Assembly (NCBI GenBank): GCA_949317995.1
Contig: OX439046.1
Coordinates: 59,437,774-59,501,773 of the forward strand
Length of the DNA stretch: 64,000 nt
Direction: 5' to 3'
From: Acholoe squamosa
Lineage: Eukaryota; Annelida; Polychaeta; Phyllodocida; Polynoidae
The notes below the pieces were generated by a model. That model saw nothing but the letters and a program-made list of their open reading frames with translations. It did not search any database and was not told the DNA's origin. Shown here piece after piece: positions 9,589 through 19,272 of the stretch. Within the stretch, counting starts at the first letter, position 1. Each line of letters begins with the position of its first letter. The translations under genes were made by a program, and so were the position numbers.

Positions 9589-11678
9589 CTGCCGAACAGG
9601 AGGCCCAGGAAGAGGCTAAGAGGGCAGCGGAAGTACCCGCACCTCCTATCCCCGACCTGAAGCTTGCCACCCGAAGCACAGCCGGTTCTGCATCGGCCAC
9701 CGGCAGTACTACCACCCCGGTAGAAGCCTCGACCTCCAGCGCATCCGGAACCCAGGAACCGGAAGAAGACTGGAAGGTCAGCAAGAACAGGAGGTCCACT
9801 GCTCAGAAGCTCAAGAATCTCCCGGATTCTGCTAGAGCCGAGCCGAAAGCCAGCACCTCAGCCACTGGTAGTACTGCCATGGAGGTTGAGTCGTCAGACG
9901 AGGAGTCGGTGCACGAATCCTCGGTTGAGTATGATGAGAAGGCCACTCCATCAACTCAAACCGAGGCCGAGCGATGGGCTAACGCCAAATCCGGATTCAA
10001 AACCCGGATTCCGACGTGTTTCTCCGACTGCACCTACGGAGTAAAGAAGGACGGCTCTACCCTATATGCCTGCCCGGACTCAGTCAATAAAAATAACAAG
10101 TCAGATGATGAAGATTGGATGCGTCTTTCGGACGAAGATCCCAATCCGAGCAAAGCCTATCGAAAGATGTGGCTTATGCTAAACCACACTGAAGGGTATT
10201 ACACTTATACCCAGAGGAGAAAGCTGCGTTGGGCTCTAGAGAAGTGGTACGGTGACGACCAAAAGTCCTGTCCCTTCTCTATCTGCCAGGATGCGAGTGA
10301 TGTCTCGGTCCGGACCTGGAGTACTCCAGCCCGGTTCCAAAGGCATCTGGTAGAGGCCCACTTCCACCATCACCCGGTTTACATTTGTGATCCGAGTTAT
10401 GGTAAGAAGGGTAAGAAGTGTACTACGAAGGTTCAATATAGCCGACGTAGTGATCTGGCGAGACACCAGAAGAAATGCCACGCAGAAGGTTTGGATGGGG
10501 CTCGAAAGCGTATCATGGAGCTTCATCAGGAACTCATGAAAGAGTTCGATAGTCTGAGCGAGGATGCTTGGTCTAAGATCCGACCAGGGGACCAAGTCCT
10601 CTGCGAGGTTCCGAAGACCAAGGATTCGAAACTCCGCGCAAAGATTGTCCTGACTCCTGGAAAGGGTAAGCTGGACATGCACGAGTCTCTCTGGCAGAAA
10701 TGCGAGGAATCCGGTAAGGAGGGAAAGAGAGCTCGTGAAAGGAGCAGAAGGGATCAGAACCGTGGTGGTAACGGTAATGGTCCTACCACCACTAAAGTCA
10801 GAGCAGACGACCGCTCCAGGTCTCCTCTGGCTCGGCACCCCCACGAGCAGGTTCAGGGCACTCCGGTGTTCAAGAAACCCGAACCTGCCAGATACGCTGG
10901 CGCAGTATCAAAGCCTGGGAAAGTTAACCCGCGTAACTTTCCGTCCTTGACCCAGGGACCTGGACCTGAGAGCCAGACCCTGGTCGTTGGAAAGGGGGGT
11001 CGACTTGTTCCCAAGAAGACCTCAGCACCTGCTGCCGCCGGATCCGCATCTGCTCCAGCCGCCCTCCCAACCAACTTCACCCAGGAGCAGTTAAGCCTTT
11101 ACCTGCAAATGGGATTGAAGCAGAGCCAGCCTCCTACCTACTGTATGCCAACAGCAGGTGTGTCCGGGAGCCCCACACCCGGAAGTGGTCCTCAGGCCGC
11201 ATCGACTCCCCCCAAGGCTGTTGCTGCACCTGCGAAACCAAAGGACGCCATTACCATTAAAACCGGTAATGCGGAAGTTTGGTTCGAGAAGTCTCGCCAG
11301 GGGGAAGCAGATGTCCAGAAGGCCATCTACACCCACTGGGAGAAATGTGTCCATGAGAAGGCAACAGAATTCCATCAGGGTCTTCTTAATGATACCCTGT
11401 TGTGTATGAAGGAGGTTGCGGATGCTGAAAAGCAGCGCCTCGAGACCCTCATTCGGGACGATGTAAAGTCCCAGGAGGAGGCTGCCGCAGCTGCCCAAGA
11501 AAAGGCAGCTATGGACGTACACGTCTTGGAGAAACGTGTAAAGGAGGAAATTACCCGGAATACCAACTTGAACACCAAGTTCATGAGGGTATTCGGAGTC
11601 GATCTCGACGAGTGGGACGGCACTCCCGAGTCGGCTCTAGCTCTTCTTAAGAAGAAGCATGCGAAGAAATCCGCCTAA
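9585..11678 (+). CDS. E1 accessory ORF, zinc-finger and coiled-coil part
   Basis: 697 codons. Residues about 1-130 are Ala/Ser/Thr/Glu-rich. A two-finger region at 10269-10481 (residues about 229-299) has C-x4-C-x19-H-x4-H and then C-x10-C-x14-H-x4-H, the second with SDLARHQKKCH. A basic Arg/Lys/Asp-rich segment follows near residue 385, then a Pro/Ala-rich linker. From about 570 to 690 a charged helical segment predicts a coiled coil and ends in KKKHAKKSA. The fingers argue for nucleic-acid binding. No enzyme motif is seen. It lies after integrase and before the 3' LTR, in the place where some retroelements carry env, but it has no signal peptide or membrane segment. Function unknown. Confidence 0.75.
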   Translation: MTAEQEAQEEAKRAAEVPAPPIPDLKLATRSTAGSASATGSTTTPVEASTSSASGTQEPEEDWKVSKNRRSTAQKLKNLPDSARAEPKASTSATGSTAMEVESSDEESVHESSVEYDEKATPSTQTEAERWANAKSGFKTRIPTCFSDCTYGVKKDGSTLYACPDSVNKNNKSDDEDWMRLSDEDPNPSKAYRKMWLMLNHTEGYYTYTQRRKLRWALEKWYGDDQKSCPFSICQDASDVSVRTWSTPARFQRHLVEAHFHHHPVYICDPSYGKKGKKCTTKVQYSRRSDLARHQKKCHAEGLDGARKRIMELHQELMKEFDSLSEDAWSKIRPGDQVLCEVPKTKDSKLRAKIVLTPGKGKLDMHESLWQKCEESGKEGKRARERSRRDQNRGGNGNGPTTTKVRADDRSRSPLARHPHEQVQGTPVFKKPEPARYAGAVSKPGKVNPRNFPSLTQGPGPESQTLVVGKGGRLVPKKTSAPAAAGSASAPAALPTNFTQEQLSLYLQMGLKQSQPPTYCMPTAGVSGSPTPGSGPQAASTPPKAVAAPAKPKDAITIKTGNAEVWFEKSRQGEADVQKAIYTHWEKCVHEKATEFHQGLLNDTLLCMKEVADAEKQRLETLIRDDVKSQEEAAAAAQEKAAMDVHVLEKRVKEEITRNTNLNTKFMRVFGVDLDEWDGTPESALALLKKKHAKKSA

Positions 11679-13193
11679 GCATGCTACGGGTTATTTTCTA
11701 AAGTTTTTTTCTCCCCACTAAAATAACCAGATATAGTCTTTGCGGAACCCTACAGGTCTGCGAATGTGTTCTTCATTAGTATATGAACACCTGTTCTATG
11801 TGTTCCGGGTTCCTTTTATGACCAGCATATTGTATAATTCAGGCCGTATAATCCTTATTGTACCCTGAATAGTCTATTCGGATTCAGAACTTCACTTATA
11901 AACAATCCGATAGTAGACTTGCTGCTGTCAAACATATCCGGATGCCGGTTCCAGACTTCTGCTGCTATCTGTGCTAACCACTTACTAGGATGGACTTTAC
12001 GATTTACCTCTACAATTCACCTATACTCCCGAATGGACTTATACTACATGTTACTACTACTTCCGGACCAGCCTATATTGGACTTTTTACTTATGTCAAC
12101 AATACTTAAACGGATTACGATTCTACACTGTTGACAAAACCGCATCTGCACTTTACTTCTACTCTACACCATTCGGATATACTTATGAACTATAGCACTT
12201 CCAGAGGATTGTGGGTAGCTGCCCCAAATTCATCTACCGTGTTCATTCTAATAACTATAGACTTTAGCACGTCCATCCCGTGGTTAGCTGACCACACTTA
12301 CCGTCTAGTATCCGGAAAACTACAGCAGAAGACTCCAGCAGCATTTATCATTTTTATATTGTACATAGTATCATATGTCTATTTTTCTAAAATGTTATTT
12401 GTATGTGCATATCCACTACACTGGTCATAACTTATTATATATTGTGATACGGGTATATATATATATATCTATTGGTACGGATCTCAAATTGCTGTTCATA
12501 TTAATAATATAAGATCCGATAAACTACACCAGAACTTAAACATTTTTGTCCTGCGAGACATATTGTACTATAAATATATTAATCTGGTGTTATAGAGGTT
12601 ATTTGGTACACGGTGATATCATATTCACTACTATACCGTGAATTTTTTTCTTTTCAAGTGTATAATACAAATGGTTCTACTCGTACTACTCACGGAATCC
12701 TTAACGGATTCATATAATTATATGTCAATAGATAGTATAGTTACTTTTAAAGTCTTTTTCAAGACTATATAATCAAATGTGTTATTAATAACTACAAACA
12801 CATACGGATGTTATTATGTGATTTATTCGATATGGGACAGTTCCGTTACATATAACTGTTGTTATCACATATATACGAATTATGGTACTTATCCTAATAC
12901 TTATACCGTAAACATAGATTGTCACTATATGGTATAAAAGGTTAATCAACAGTTCCGCTACACATAACTGTTTCTCATTCAACTAATTCGTATCATATTA
13001 CAATATCCGGTCTGTTATTCTGTAACTATATACACTATCAAATTTGTAAAATTGAAATTCGAATCATACTTAACATGGTGTTAACGTTATATCTATGGTT
13101 GTACCTCTATTACTAATGGTTTAGACATATAGATATGTTATCCTAGTAATATTACTATAACTATAACACCCTGCTAAATGTCTGGGGGAGTGG
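11679..13193 (+). other. AT-rich non-coding tail of E1
   Basis: About 1.5 kb between the accessory ORF and the 3' LTR. Only short chance ORFs occur and there is no env-like gene. It contains two copies of a 24-bp imperfect palindrome reading ACAGTTCCG...ATAACTGTT (12837-12860 and 12949-12972). Base composition falls sharply compared with the preceding GC-rich ORF. Confidence 0.6.
13184..13193 (+). other. Polypurine tract of E1
   Basis: GGGGGAGTGG directly before the 3' LTR; this is the usual plus-strand primer position. Confidence 0.7.
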
Positions 13194-13420
13194 TGTAGAG
13201 GTACGCATTGTTTAACCATAGAGTTGGGTATCGTCTGACGTGGCGGGTGAGTCGAGTCGTCGGACGTTCCTCAGGTTCCGGATAGGTGGCAGCACCGATC
13301 CGGGTCTGTGGGGACATCTGACGACGAACACCTGGGTCCTTATATAAAGCCCAGGGCTCAGCCGCTACGTCAGAGGCCCTTCTGGCCTCCGCAAGGTCCG
13401 TAAGGCCACAACCCCTTACA
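13194..13420 (+). repeat. 3' LTR of E1, internally deleted
   Basis: 227 bp, the same ends as the 5' LTR, with TATA at 13341-13348. It lacks the 148 bp corresponding to 979-1126, including the AATAAA. The shared parts differ at two positions only. Confidence 0.95.
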
Positions 13421-13647
13421 ATACAAAAGACTTGTTATAGATATTCACAGGTTTTATTTATTTACTGGTAACATCAAGGACTATTTACTGGCTCCTGCTG
13501 ATAAGCTTAAGGTGAAAGGGTTAATATAGATATAGATGTAATTTTTTCCACGTGAGAGGAAATAGAAAATGATTGTCAACATCTTCTATACTAATACACT
13601 TATCGGGCATAAACTTAGAATCTAATGGTTACTTTCGTAAATTCCAG

Positions 13648-13713
13648 GTAATACCAGAAGAGGAAGTGCTGGTGAAAAAGGATCCATCTGTAGCGGAAAG
13701 CGTCCTGGTCTAG
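13648..13713 (+). CDS. Terminal coding exon of the host gene
   Basis: It follows the acceptor TTCCAG (ending 13647) in phase 0, matching the phase at which the exon 544-613 ends. It encodes 21 residues, VIPEEEVLVKKDPSVAESVL plus V, then TAG at 13711-13713. The join after the preceding MDK gives DK-VIP, which resembles the DKVMP-type ending of DUF2358/C6orf136 proteins as I remember them. Possible poly(A) signals AATAAA lie at 13766 and 13901. This exon lies just 227 bp after the retrotransposon. Confidence 0.6.
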   Translation, partial: VIPEEEVLVKKDPSVAESVLV

Positions 13714-14797
13714 TAAAGAATGTAACAAAATGTGTACATATCTCAGCAGTGTTAGTGCCGCACCAAATAAATAAACTCTGCTAAACTTTTTGCCAATGAC
13801 TGACAATAAATACATTACTATGAGACAAAATATTGACGGCATAAATGGCATTGAAGTGTCATGTTCGAAGTGAATTCGAAAAGTGAGCCAAGCTTATGTG
13901 AATAAAGTTATTTAAGGTAAGATAGTGTTAAGCTGTTGGATGTCATGTCCCCTTTTTTTTTTTTAATCCCCCCCCCCTTTCTTTATGTGGCTGGGGAGGG
14001 GGCTAGTAGTTTTGCATGATGTACATGATCATAACCCACATTCGGATAAGTTAAATCTGTGAAGTACTGGTGCTTTTGCCGATGGATGTCGTTTTCTTCT
14101 GTGGCGATTCTTCTAGTCTTGCATGACTTGTCACCTGTCATTGACTACAAGTGTTAATAAATAACCTTAACTCTAAGACACTTCTGCAATGTATAATGAT
14201 TGTAGCTGTTAAATCTTGTTTGAAATTGAAGTGTGTAGTTTTATTTCTGTTACAAATTCAATTGCCAAAAACCTAAACTGCCATTCAGGTTTCCATCTTG
14301 TCTGGTTACATAAAGATGGATACTACACAATTTTAAACTACTTTTTAATAGGTTTCTAAAATTAATACATTTATAAAATGAAAGGCGAAAAATAGTCAAT
14401 TCAAATTGAGTTTGATATTACATGTATTATGCAAAGAAACCGCTGAATAGTTTGAACTGTGATATATACGAATCAAAACTGAAACTACTCTAGAACCCCT
14501 TGTATAAGGTGCACTCCAACTCTGGAAGATTCCACAGTTGGTGCTTTAAAAAGGTTTGTAAGCTGTGGCTTATACGCAGGGTTTTACAGAAGAATTGAAA
14601 GGTTAGTTTTGTTATCAATGCTATGGTGATAAGATGCAAATCCTCAGTCATTGACAACTTGGTGTTAAGGATCCAATTGCCTGGTGGTGTGTTGTCACAT
14701 GTAGCTAGCTATACAGTACTGGTTCGACAGAATAGGAGTTTGGTCTCAAGCATGTAACGTGGATCTACATAAAAACCCAGATATTATTAGGGTGTGC

Positions 14798-14800
<3 letters not shown>
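13714..14800 (+). other. Probable 3' UTR and intergenic sequence
   Basis: AATAAA at 13766-13771 and 13901-13906 could end the host transcript. The rest has C-rich and T-rich runs and no credible ORF. Confidence 0.45.

Positions 14801-14878
<78 letters not shown>
14801..14878. repeat. (TA)n(GA)n microsatellite
   Basis: A TA run at 14801-14832 passes directly into a GA run at 14833-14878. Confidence 0.97.
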
Positions 14879-14879
<1 letters not shown>

Positions 14880-14881
<2 letters not shown>

Positions 14882-15783
14882 CACATCCTTATTGGTGTTG
14901 GGGTGGGTAGAATAGTCTGAAATAGAAGATCACTTCTGCTCAGAAAAAAAGCTATGTAGAGGTGAATTATCTCTCCAATCTATCTGTCATCTAATGCTTG
15001 ACATAGATGTCCTTCCTATTCTGTTTTCATTTTTTTTTTCAAAATATTAATGAAAAAGGTGTTTTCAGGAGGGTTAAAATCAAAGACTTAATTGATTCTC
15101 TGTATGGCCCTAGATTGCCTGCAGAGGTTTCCTGCCCGGGGGAGGGGGGCACTCCCTATATGTTCAATAGTAACCATGTTCCTTGACTTGGTACCCCTTT
15201 TAGTGGGGGGAAATTCAACCAAAATATACCCCTTTTGATGGGAATCAGCTTGGGAAAGTACTCCTTTTGCTGCTGGTAGAGTGCAAGAAGCACCCTTTCA
15301 ACAGATTTTTCACATAAAATGTACCCCTTTCCCAGCCATATTTTGAGATTTTTCAGAAAAAGATACCCCTTTTCCGGCCAAAAATGTCAGAATTTCCTGG
15401 AAAAAATACCCTTTTCCCGGCAATATTATGAGGATTTACCTGAAAAAAACACTAATATTCCAATTAGAACCAAGTTCTAATTGGAATATTTGAAAAATTC
15501 CTCCGCCGTTAAAAAGTCCTTTAAAAACGTCCTTTTTGCCCAAATTGGGCCCTAAAGGACCCCTTACAACGGGTCCAGGTGGGTCTGCTCCTAGGGTCCG
15601 AAAAGTACCCCCTTTCCTGCTCATTTGTGTATGGACATGGTTTCCACATATCCACAAATGCCCCCCACAGGGTTTCCTGCCTGCATGGTCCTGAGCCACC
15701 ACCCCCCCCTACTGCTTGGTCATTGGTCAGCAGTCCAGGTGCCTCCCTTATTGCCGTTCATTCTTAGGAATGAACAGCTATAG
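14880..15783. other. Non-coding, with many ACCCCTTTT-like repeats
   Basis: About 15160-15420 repeats a short motif, TACCCCTTTT, roughly every 40-60 bp. A perfect palindrome around TTCCAATTAGAACC is at 15458-15489. No gene seen. Confidence 0.5.
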
Positions 15784-16695
15784 GAGGGGACCCATTCTTA
15801 AATACAAGCTCTCATAGTGGTGCTTCCTCGCTCTCCATGTATAATCCTGTCTCATAGGTACAGTATTGAGTATGCCTATACCTGGATTAAAATCTGCAAA
15901 TCAGTCAAGCATAGAAGTGGTGGCAGTGGTGGTGTTGGTGGACCTGTTATTGTAGACCCTGGGGACAGAGTGGTGGTAGGCCTGGACACCTCAGGCAGAG
16001 CCATGGTATATAGTATATATAGCCCCCCCCCCACCTCTGAATGGTGGTGGTGACTGTGCTCCTGGGGTGGCCCCATACCTGCCTGGCACCACCTCCCCCA
16101 GCACCATGTGGTTCTCTTCTCCTGGTGGTGCATTTCTCAGCACCACTGACTATTAACCCACTAAAGGCCATCTACATGTATATTTATGTATACATGTACA
16201 CATAAGTATGATGCACTTTTAAGGAGTTTTAAGTGGCGTGGCATTGGATTATTTGGAGTCTTGGGACCGTTTTCCATGTGTGTCGGCCATCTTGGTTTGC
16301 GGAAACACAGGGATCCAGCTCATATTTGGTCAATTTTGATCTTTCAAAGTTATGAGGTGGATGTTAGTAGTCATTGGGATACCTCAACTACCTAATTCTA
16401 TATTTTCCATATGTGTCGTCCATCTTGGTTTTCGGAAACACAGGGATCCAGGTCATATATGGTCAATTTTGATCTTCAAAAGTTATCAGATGGATATTAG
16501 TGACCATTGGGACACCACCACCACCAATACCACCAGCACACTACTCCCAACCCTCACACACATTCCTTATTTGCATATTTTAATCCAGGCATAGGTTTAC
16601 TCCATACTATAGCAATGGGACAGGATTTTACATGGAGAGCGAGGAAGCACCACAATCAGAGCATATATTTAAGTATAGGTCCATTCCAAAGGCCA
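15784..16695. mobile_element. Foldback (inverted-repeat) element
   Basis: The arm at 15784-15903 is the reverse complement of 16568-16695 at roughly 80% identity; both contain GTGGTGCTTCCTCGCTCTCC on one strand or the other. The interior has two direct repeats of about 115 bp (from 16269 and from 16402). No transposase. Read as a non-autonomous foldback or MITE; I could not fix a target duplication. Confidence 0.65.
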
Positions 16696-16724
16696 TAGAG
16701 TTCATATATAATGATCTTTTTTTC

Positions 16725-17045
16725 CTTGGATCACAATAGGAATATGCACGGCATTACAGCATTGCTGCGTTTACTTTCCTGAAAGTATGTTATAGATTAA
16801 TAAATTGCAAAACACACAACATATGAAGGGCTTTTAGATTCCGTATTAAAATAATATTTGTTCTGAAAATTTTGATCTAAGATCATATTAAAAATGTTGT
16901 AAATCAATTCTATACTTCTTAGAACGTGATATGAATATGCACGGCATTACAGCTTTGCTGTGTTTACTTTGCCGAAAATATGGGATAAATTTCTAATCCG
17001 GGAAACGCACTGCAATTTAAATGCTTTTAGAATTGATATTAACCT
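16725..17045. repeat. Pair of direct repeats of about 130 bp
   Basis: Copies at about 16725-16860 and 16917-17045 share GAATATGCACGGCATTACAG and following sequence at about 75-80% identity. Confidence 0.6.
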
Positions 17046-17294
17046 CAGAATTGATCGTCAAATTTAAATATGAAATCCTAATATCTTGATCATAGATGAC
17101 AGATCCAAAATTGAATCCTCTCAATTGCATCCTTAACACAGGCCTCTTGATCATAGATCTTAGATCCTAAATTTTCAATTGAATCCTTAACATAATCTCC
17201 TAACCATTGACCCCTTTATACAATGCCATAACCATAACAGGTGCGTCTGGGCCTTCTGCACAGCTTGGTCACTGCTCAGTAGTCCCAGTTACTA

Positions 17295-17584
17295 CCGTAA
17301 TCTCTCGGGTATAAGGTGTGACTATACGAGAGGGTTTAGTTCTCCCTGAATTCGAAGGTGGACAGCAAGAGCTTTCTTTTGATATGTTACACTCCCTGTA
17401 ACTCATAATAGGACATAAGGCGGCCCAGTAGGTCTGGGACACTTATATCTACCCATAGCTTTTTGAATTTTCAAAATCCATTCACTAGAAAAAAAGTTAT
17501 GATCTTTTTCATTTTTTGGACCATGTTCTCAAACTCTAGGTATGTCTTATACACAGGGTGCACCTTATACGCGGGAGATTATGG
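17295..17584. mobile_element. MITE with CCGTAATC ends, TA-flanked
   Basis: Inverted ends: CCGTAATCTCTCGGGTATAA on the left pairs with the reverse complement of the right end (27 bp, 3 mismatches). It is flanked by TA on both sides, as for Tc1/mariner-type elements. About 290 bp, no ORF. Related sequence with TACCGTAA and GTATAAGGTG occurs near 50775. Confidence 0.6.
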
Positions 17585-17589
17585 TAGTA

Positions 17590-18263
17590 CATACCTGTTC
17601 TTAACCCTTTAAAGGCTGCTAATGCTTTGGGGCCCTCGAGGGAATTCTATATTATGCTATGATTTCAAAATTCAATGCCAATCTTCCCTAGAATAGCAGG
17701 CACACCCTTCCAGTAAAACATGTGTTACTCTTAACTACAATGTAGTATTGAAGTGTTATACTTTTTAAATTACATGCTTGAATTCACCCCCCTGCAGGAT
17801 ACTGCACAGGGGTCTTTGGCTGCTGCTTGTAAAATCATAGCGCTAATTATGATGGTGTTACTGGCTTTACACAGCTAGGACAGCTCCGCTAATTCTGTGA
17901 CAATGATGTGGGGTTAACGATGGGACCCCATTTATTAAATGAAAAGTAACGCAGGTTCTTGTCTTGGATGGTCGTGTATTAGCTCATTAACTTGATAAGT
18001 GGTTGGTGTGGCCGTGGTTGGGGAGCTGCTCAGCACACGCACATCTCTCTCACTGCAGTTCCCTCTGCCCTCTGTCTGAGTGTTGCTCACCCAGACCCCT
18101 CCCTTGGAGCAGCTCCCTCCTGCACCCTAACTGCTCACCCTTGTAAGGTGGCTCACTCTACTACACACATATGGCTATACTACACCCCTTCCCCATCCAC
18201 TAGTTTTAACATCAGTTAAAAACGTCTATACTCAACCACATCCACACCTAATCATATATATAT
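17590..18263. other. Intergenic sequence
   Basis: No gene, repeat unit or signal that I can support. A short open frame at 17992-18219 has no coding character. Confidence 0.4.
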
Positions 18264-18338
18264 TGTAGCGTATTTTAAGCTCCTCCGGATAAGAGAATGA
18301 CGACCAGTAACTCGGACAAGTATAATTAACGTGTATCC

Positions 18339-18344
18339 TTTATT
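18339..18344 (-). terminator. Poly(A) signal of E2 LTR
   Basis: AATAAA on the minus strand within the LTR, in the sequence GGCAATAAAGGATAC. Confidence 0.7.
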
Positions 18345-18475
18345 GCCTGGCTTGCTCTGCCACACCAGCTAAGTATATCTCTATATATGCCGCTTTACCT
18401 CCTCTCTGGAGCAAGTGCAGGTGTGTCTTATAGCCACCCCAGACCAAGACTGACTGCCCGGTGGGACACCTCCAG

Positions 18476-18483
18476 TATTTATA
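18476..18483 (-). promoter_or_regulatory. TATA box of E2 LTR
   Basis: TATAAATA on the minus strand, about 130 bp upstream of the LTR poly(A) signal. Confidence 0.65.
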
Positions 18484-18647
18484 CACTTGCAAGTCCACCG
18501 GCGCTGGTGTATGTACAACATACACCGCCGCCGGAGACGCTACTCCGAATAACACAATGCTGACGTGACTCCGCCTCCGCCGGCTTCCCCCGCCCCCATG
18601 CCAGGATGGTTTCGGGATCCACCGACGTCGGCTCGGTCTACGCCACA

Positions 18648-18657
18648 CTCTCCCCAA
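18648..18657 (-). other. Polypurine tract of E2
   Basis: TTGGGGAGAG on the minus strand, ending exactly at the LTR start. It resembles GGGGGAGTGG in E1 and helps fix the LTR boundary. Confidence 0.65.
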
Positions 18658-18659
18658 CT

Positions 18660-19272
18660 AATTAACAATCGTACTGGGAAAGAATGTCAAAGTACCCTCC
18701 TGCAGATGGGTATCCAATTTTGAATAAACAGTTATACACCATGGCCCCTGGGTGTTTGTCATTATTAACTTTAAAAATACATTGAGCAATATAGATAATC
18801 ATACAGTATACACAGTATCAATACTTATAGCATGCTCCACCGGATAGCTTCATAATTTACAAATGGTTTAAACTATTATACAACTGCTGCCATCAAGGCC
18901 AATACAACATCACTGCCACCGCCGAGATGCCCCCGACTCATCCACCGAATCGTCCACCGGTCCTCCGGATGCCGCCCCCGTGGCTCGACCAGGTCTGCAA
19001 CACAAGGTAAGGCACTTGTACTGCTTACCCCACCGGAACTGATGCATTTTGTTCTTCATTTAAGGTGCTACTGCTCCCCCAGCCTGTACTGGCTTACACC
19101 CATAGATTACTTGGATGCATTCCACGTCGTCCCAGCTTATCCCGCAGTCACCCTCCGACCCGGCTGCATTACCGCCCTCCCTCTCTTCTCCCACCGGCCT
19201 CCGCCGGCGCCCTCCTGTACTGGAGTTTCCGCTTCCCCCGCCGTAGATACACCGGAAGAGACACTTACCCTC
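18660..19272 (-). other. Non-coding 3' part of E2
   Basis: Sequence between the end of the accessory ORF and the polypurine tract. AT-rich on the LTR side and CCACCGCC-rich on the other; no ORF is supported. Confidence 0.5.

Larger units (their letters stand above)
779..13420 (+). mobile_element. E1: Ty3/gypsy LTR retrotransposon with zinc-finger accessory gene
   Basis: A 12.6 kb element bounded by direct LTRs (779-1153 and 13194-13420) that start TGTAGAGG and end CCTTACA. Internal order: primer-binding site, gag (1179-4083), protease (4194-5018), RT-RNase H (5042-6622), integrase (6665-8266), a CpG-rich spacer, an accessory gene (8740-11678), a 1.5 kb AT-rich tail and a polypurine tract. 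The order PR-RT-RH-IN is that of Ty3/gypsy (Metaviridae). The LTRs differ at two transitions over 227 shared bases, so the insertion is recent. Gag and pol nevertheless carry in-frame stops at 3139, 3658 and 6620 plus at least one frameshift, so this copy is probably not autonomous. Flanks TTAC/ATAC give only an imperfect target duplication. It sits in sense orientation in the last intron of a host gene. Confidence 0.95.
18264..18647 (-). repeat. 3' LTR of E2
   Basis: 384 bp; on the minus strand it begins TGTGGCGTAG and ends AATACGCTACA, so the ends are inverted TGT-GCG/CGC-ACA. It contains TATAAATA (18476-18483), AATAAA (18339-18344) and a CACGTCAGC motif. Length is close to the 375-bp LTR of E1. 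No second copy is found on the 5' side. Confidence 0.8.

Noticed and set aside
11679..13193. Possible env gene at the 3' end of E1.
   Set aside because: The longest open frames are about 100 codons, AT-driven and without signal peptide plus anchor.
18340..18657. A 105-codon minus-strand ORF with Arg-rich start.
   Set aside because: It lies entirely inside the E2 LTR and covers its TATA box; its openness comes from GC content.
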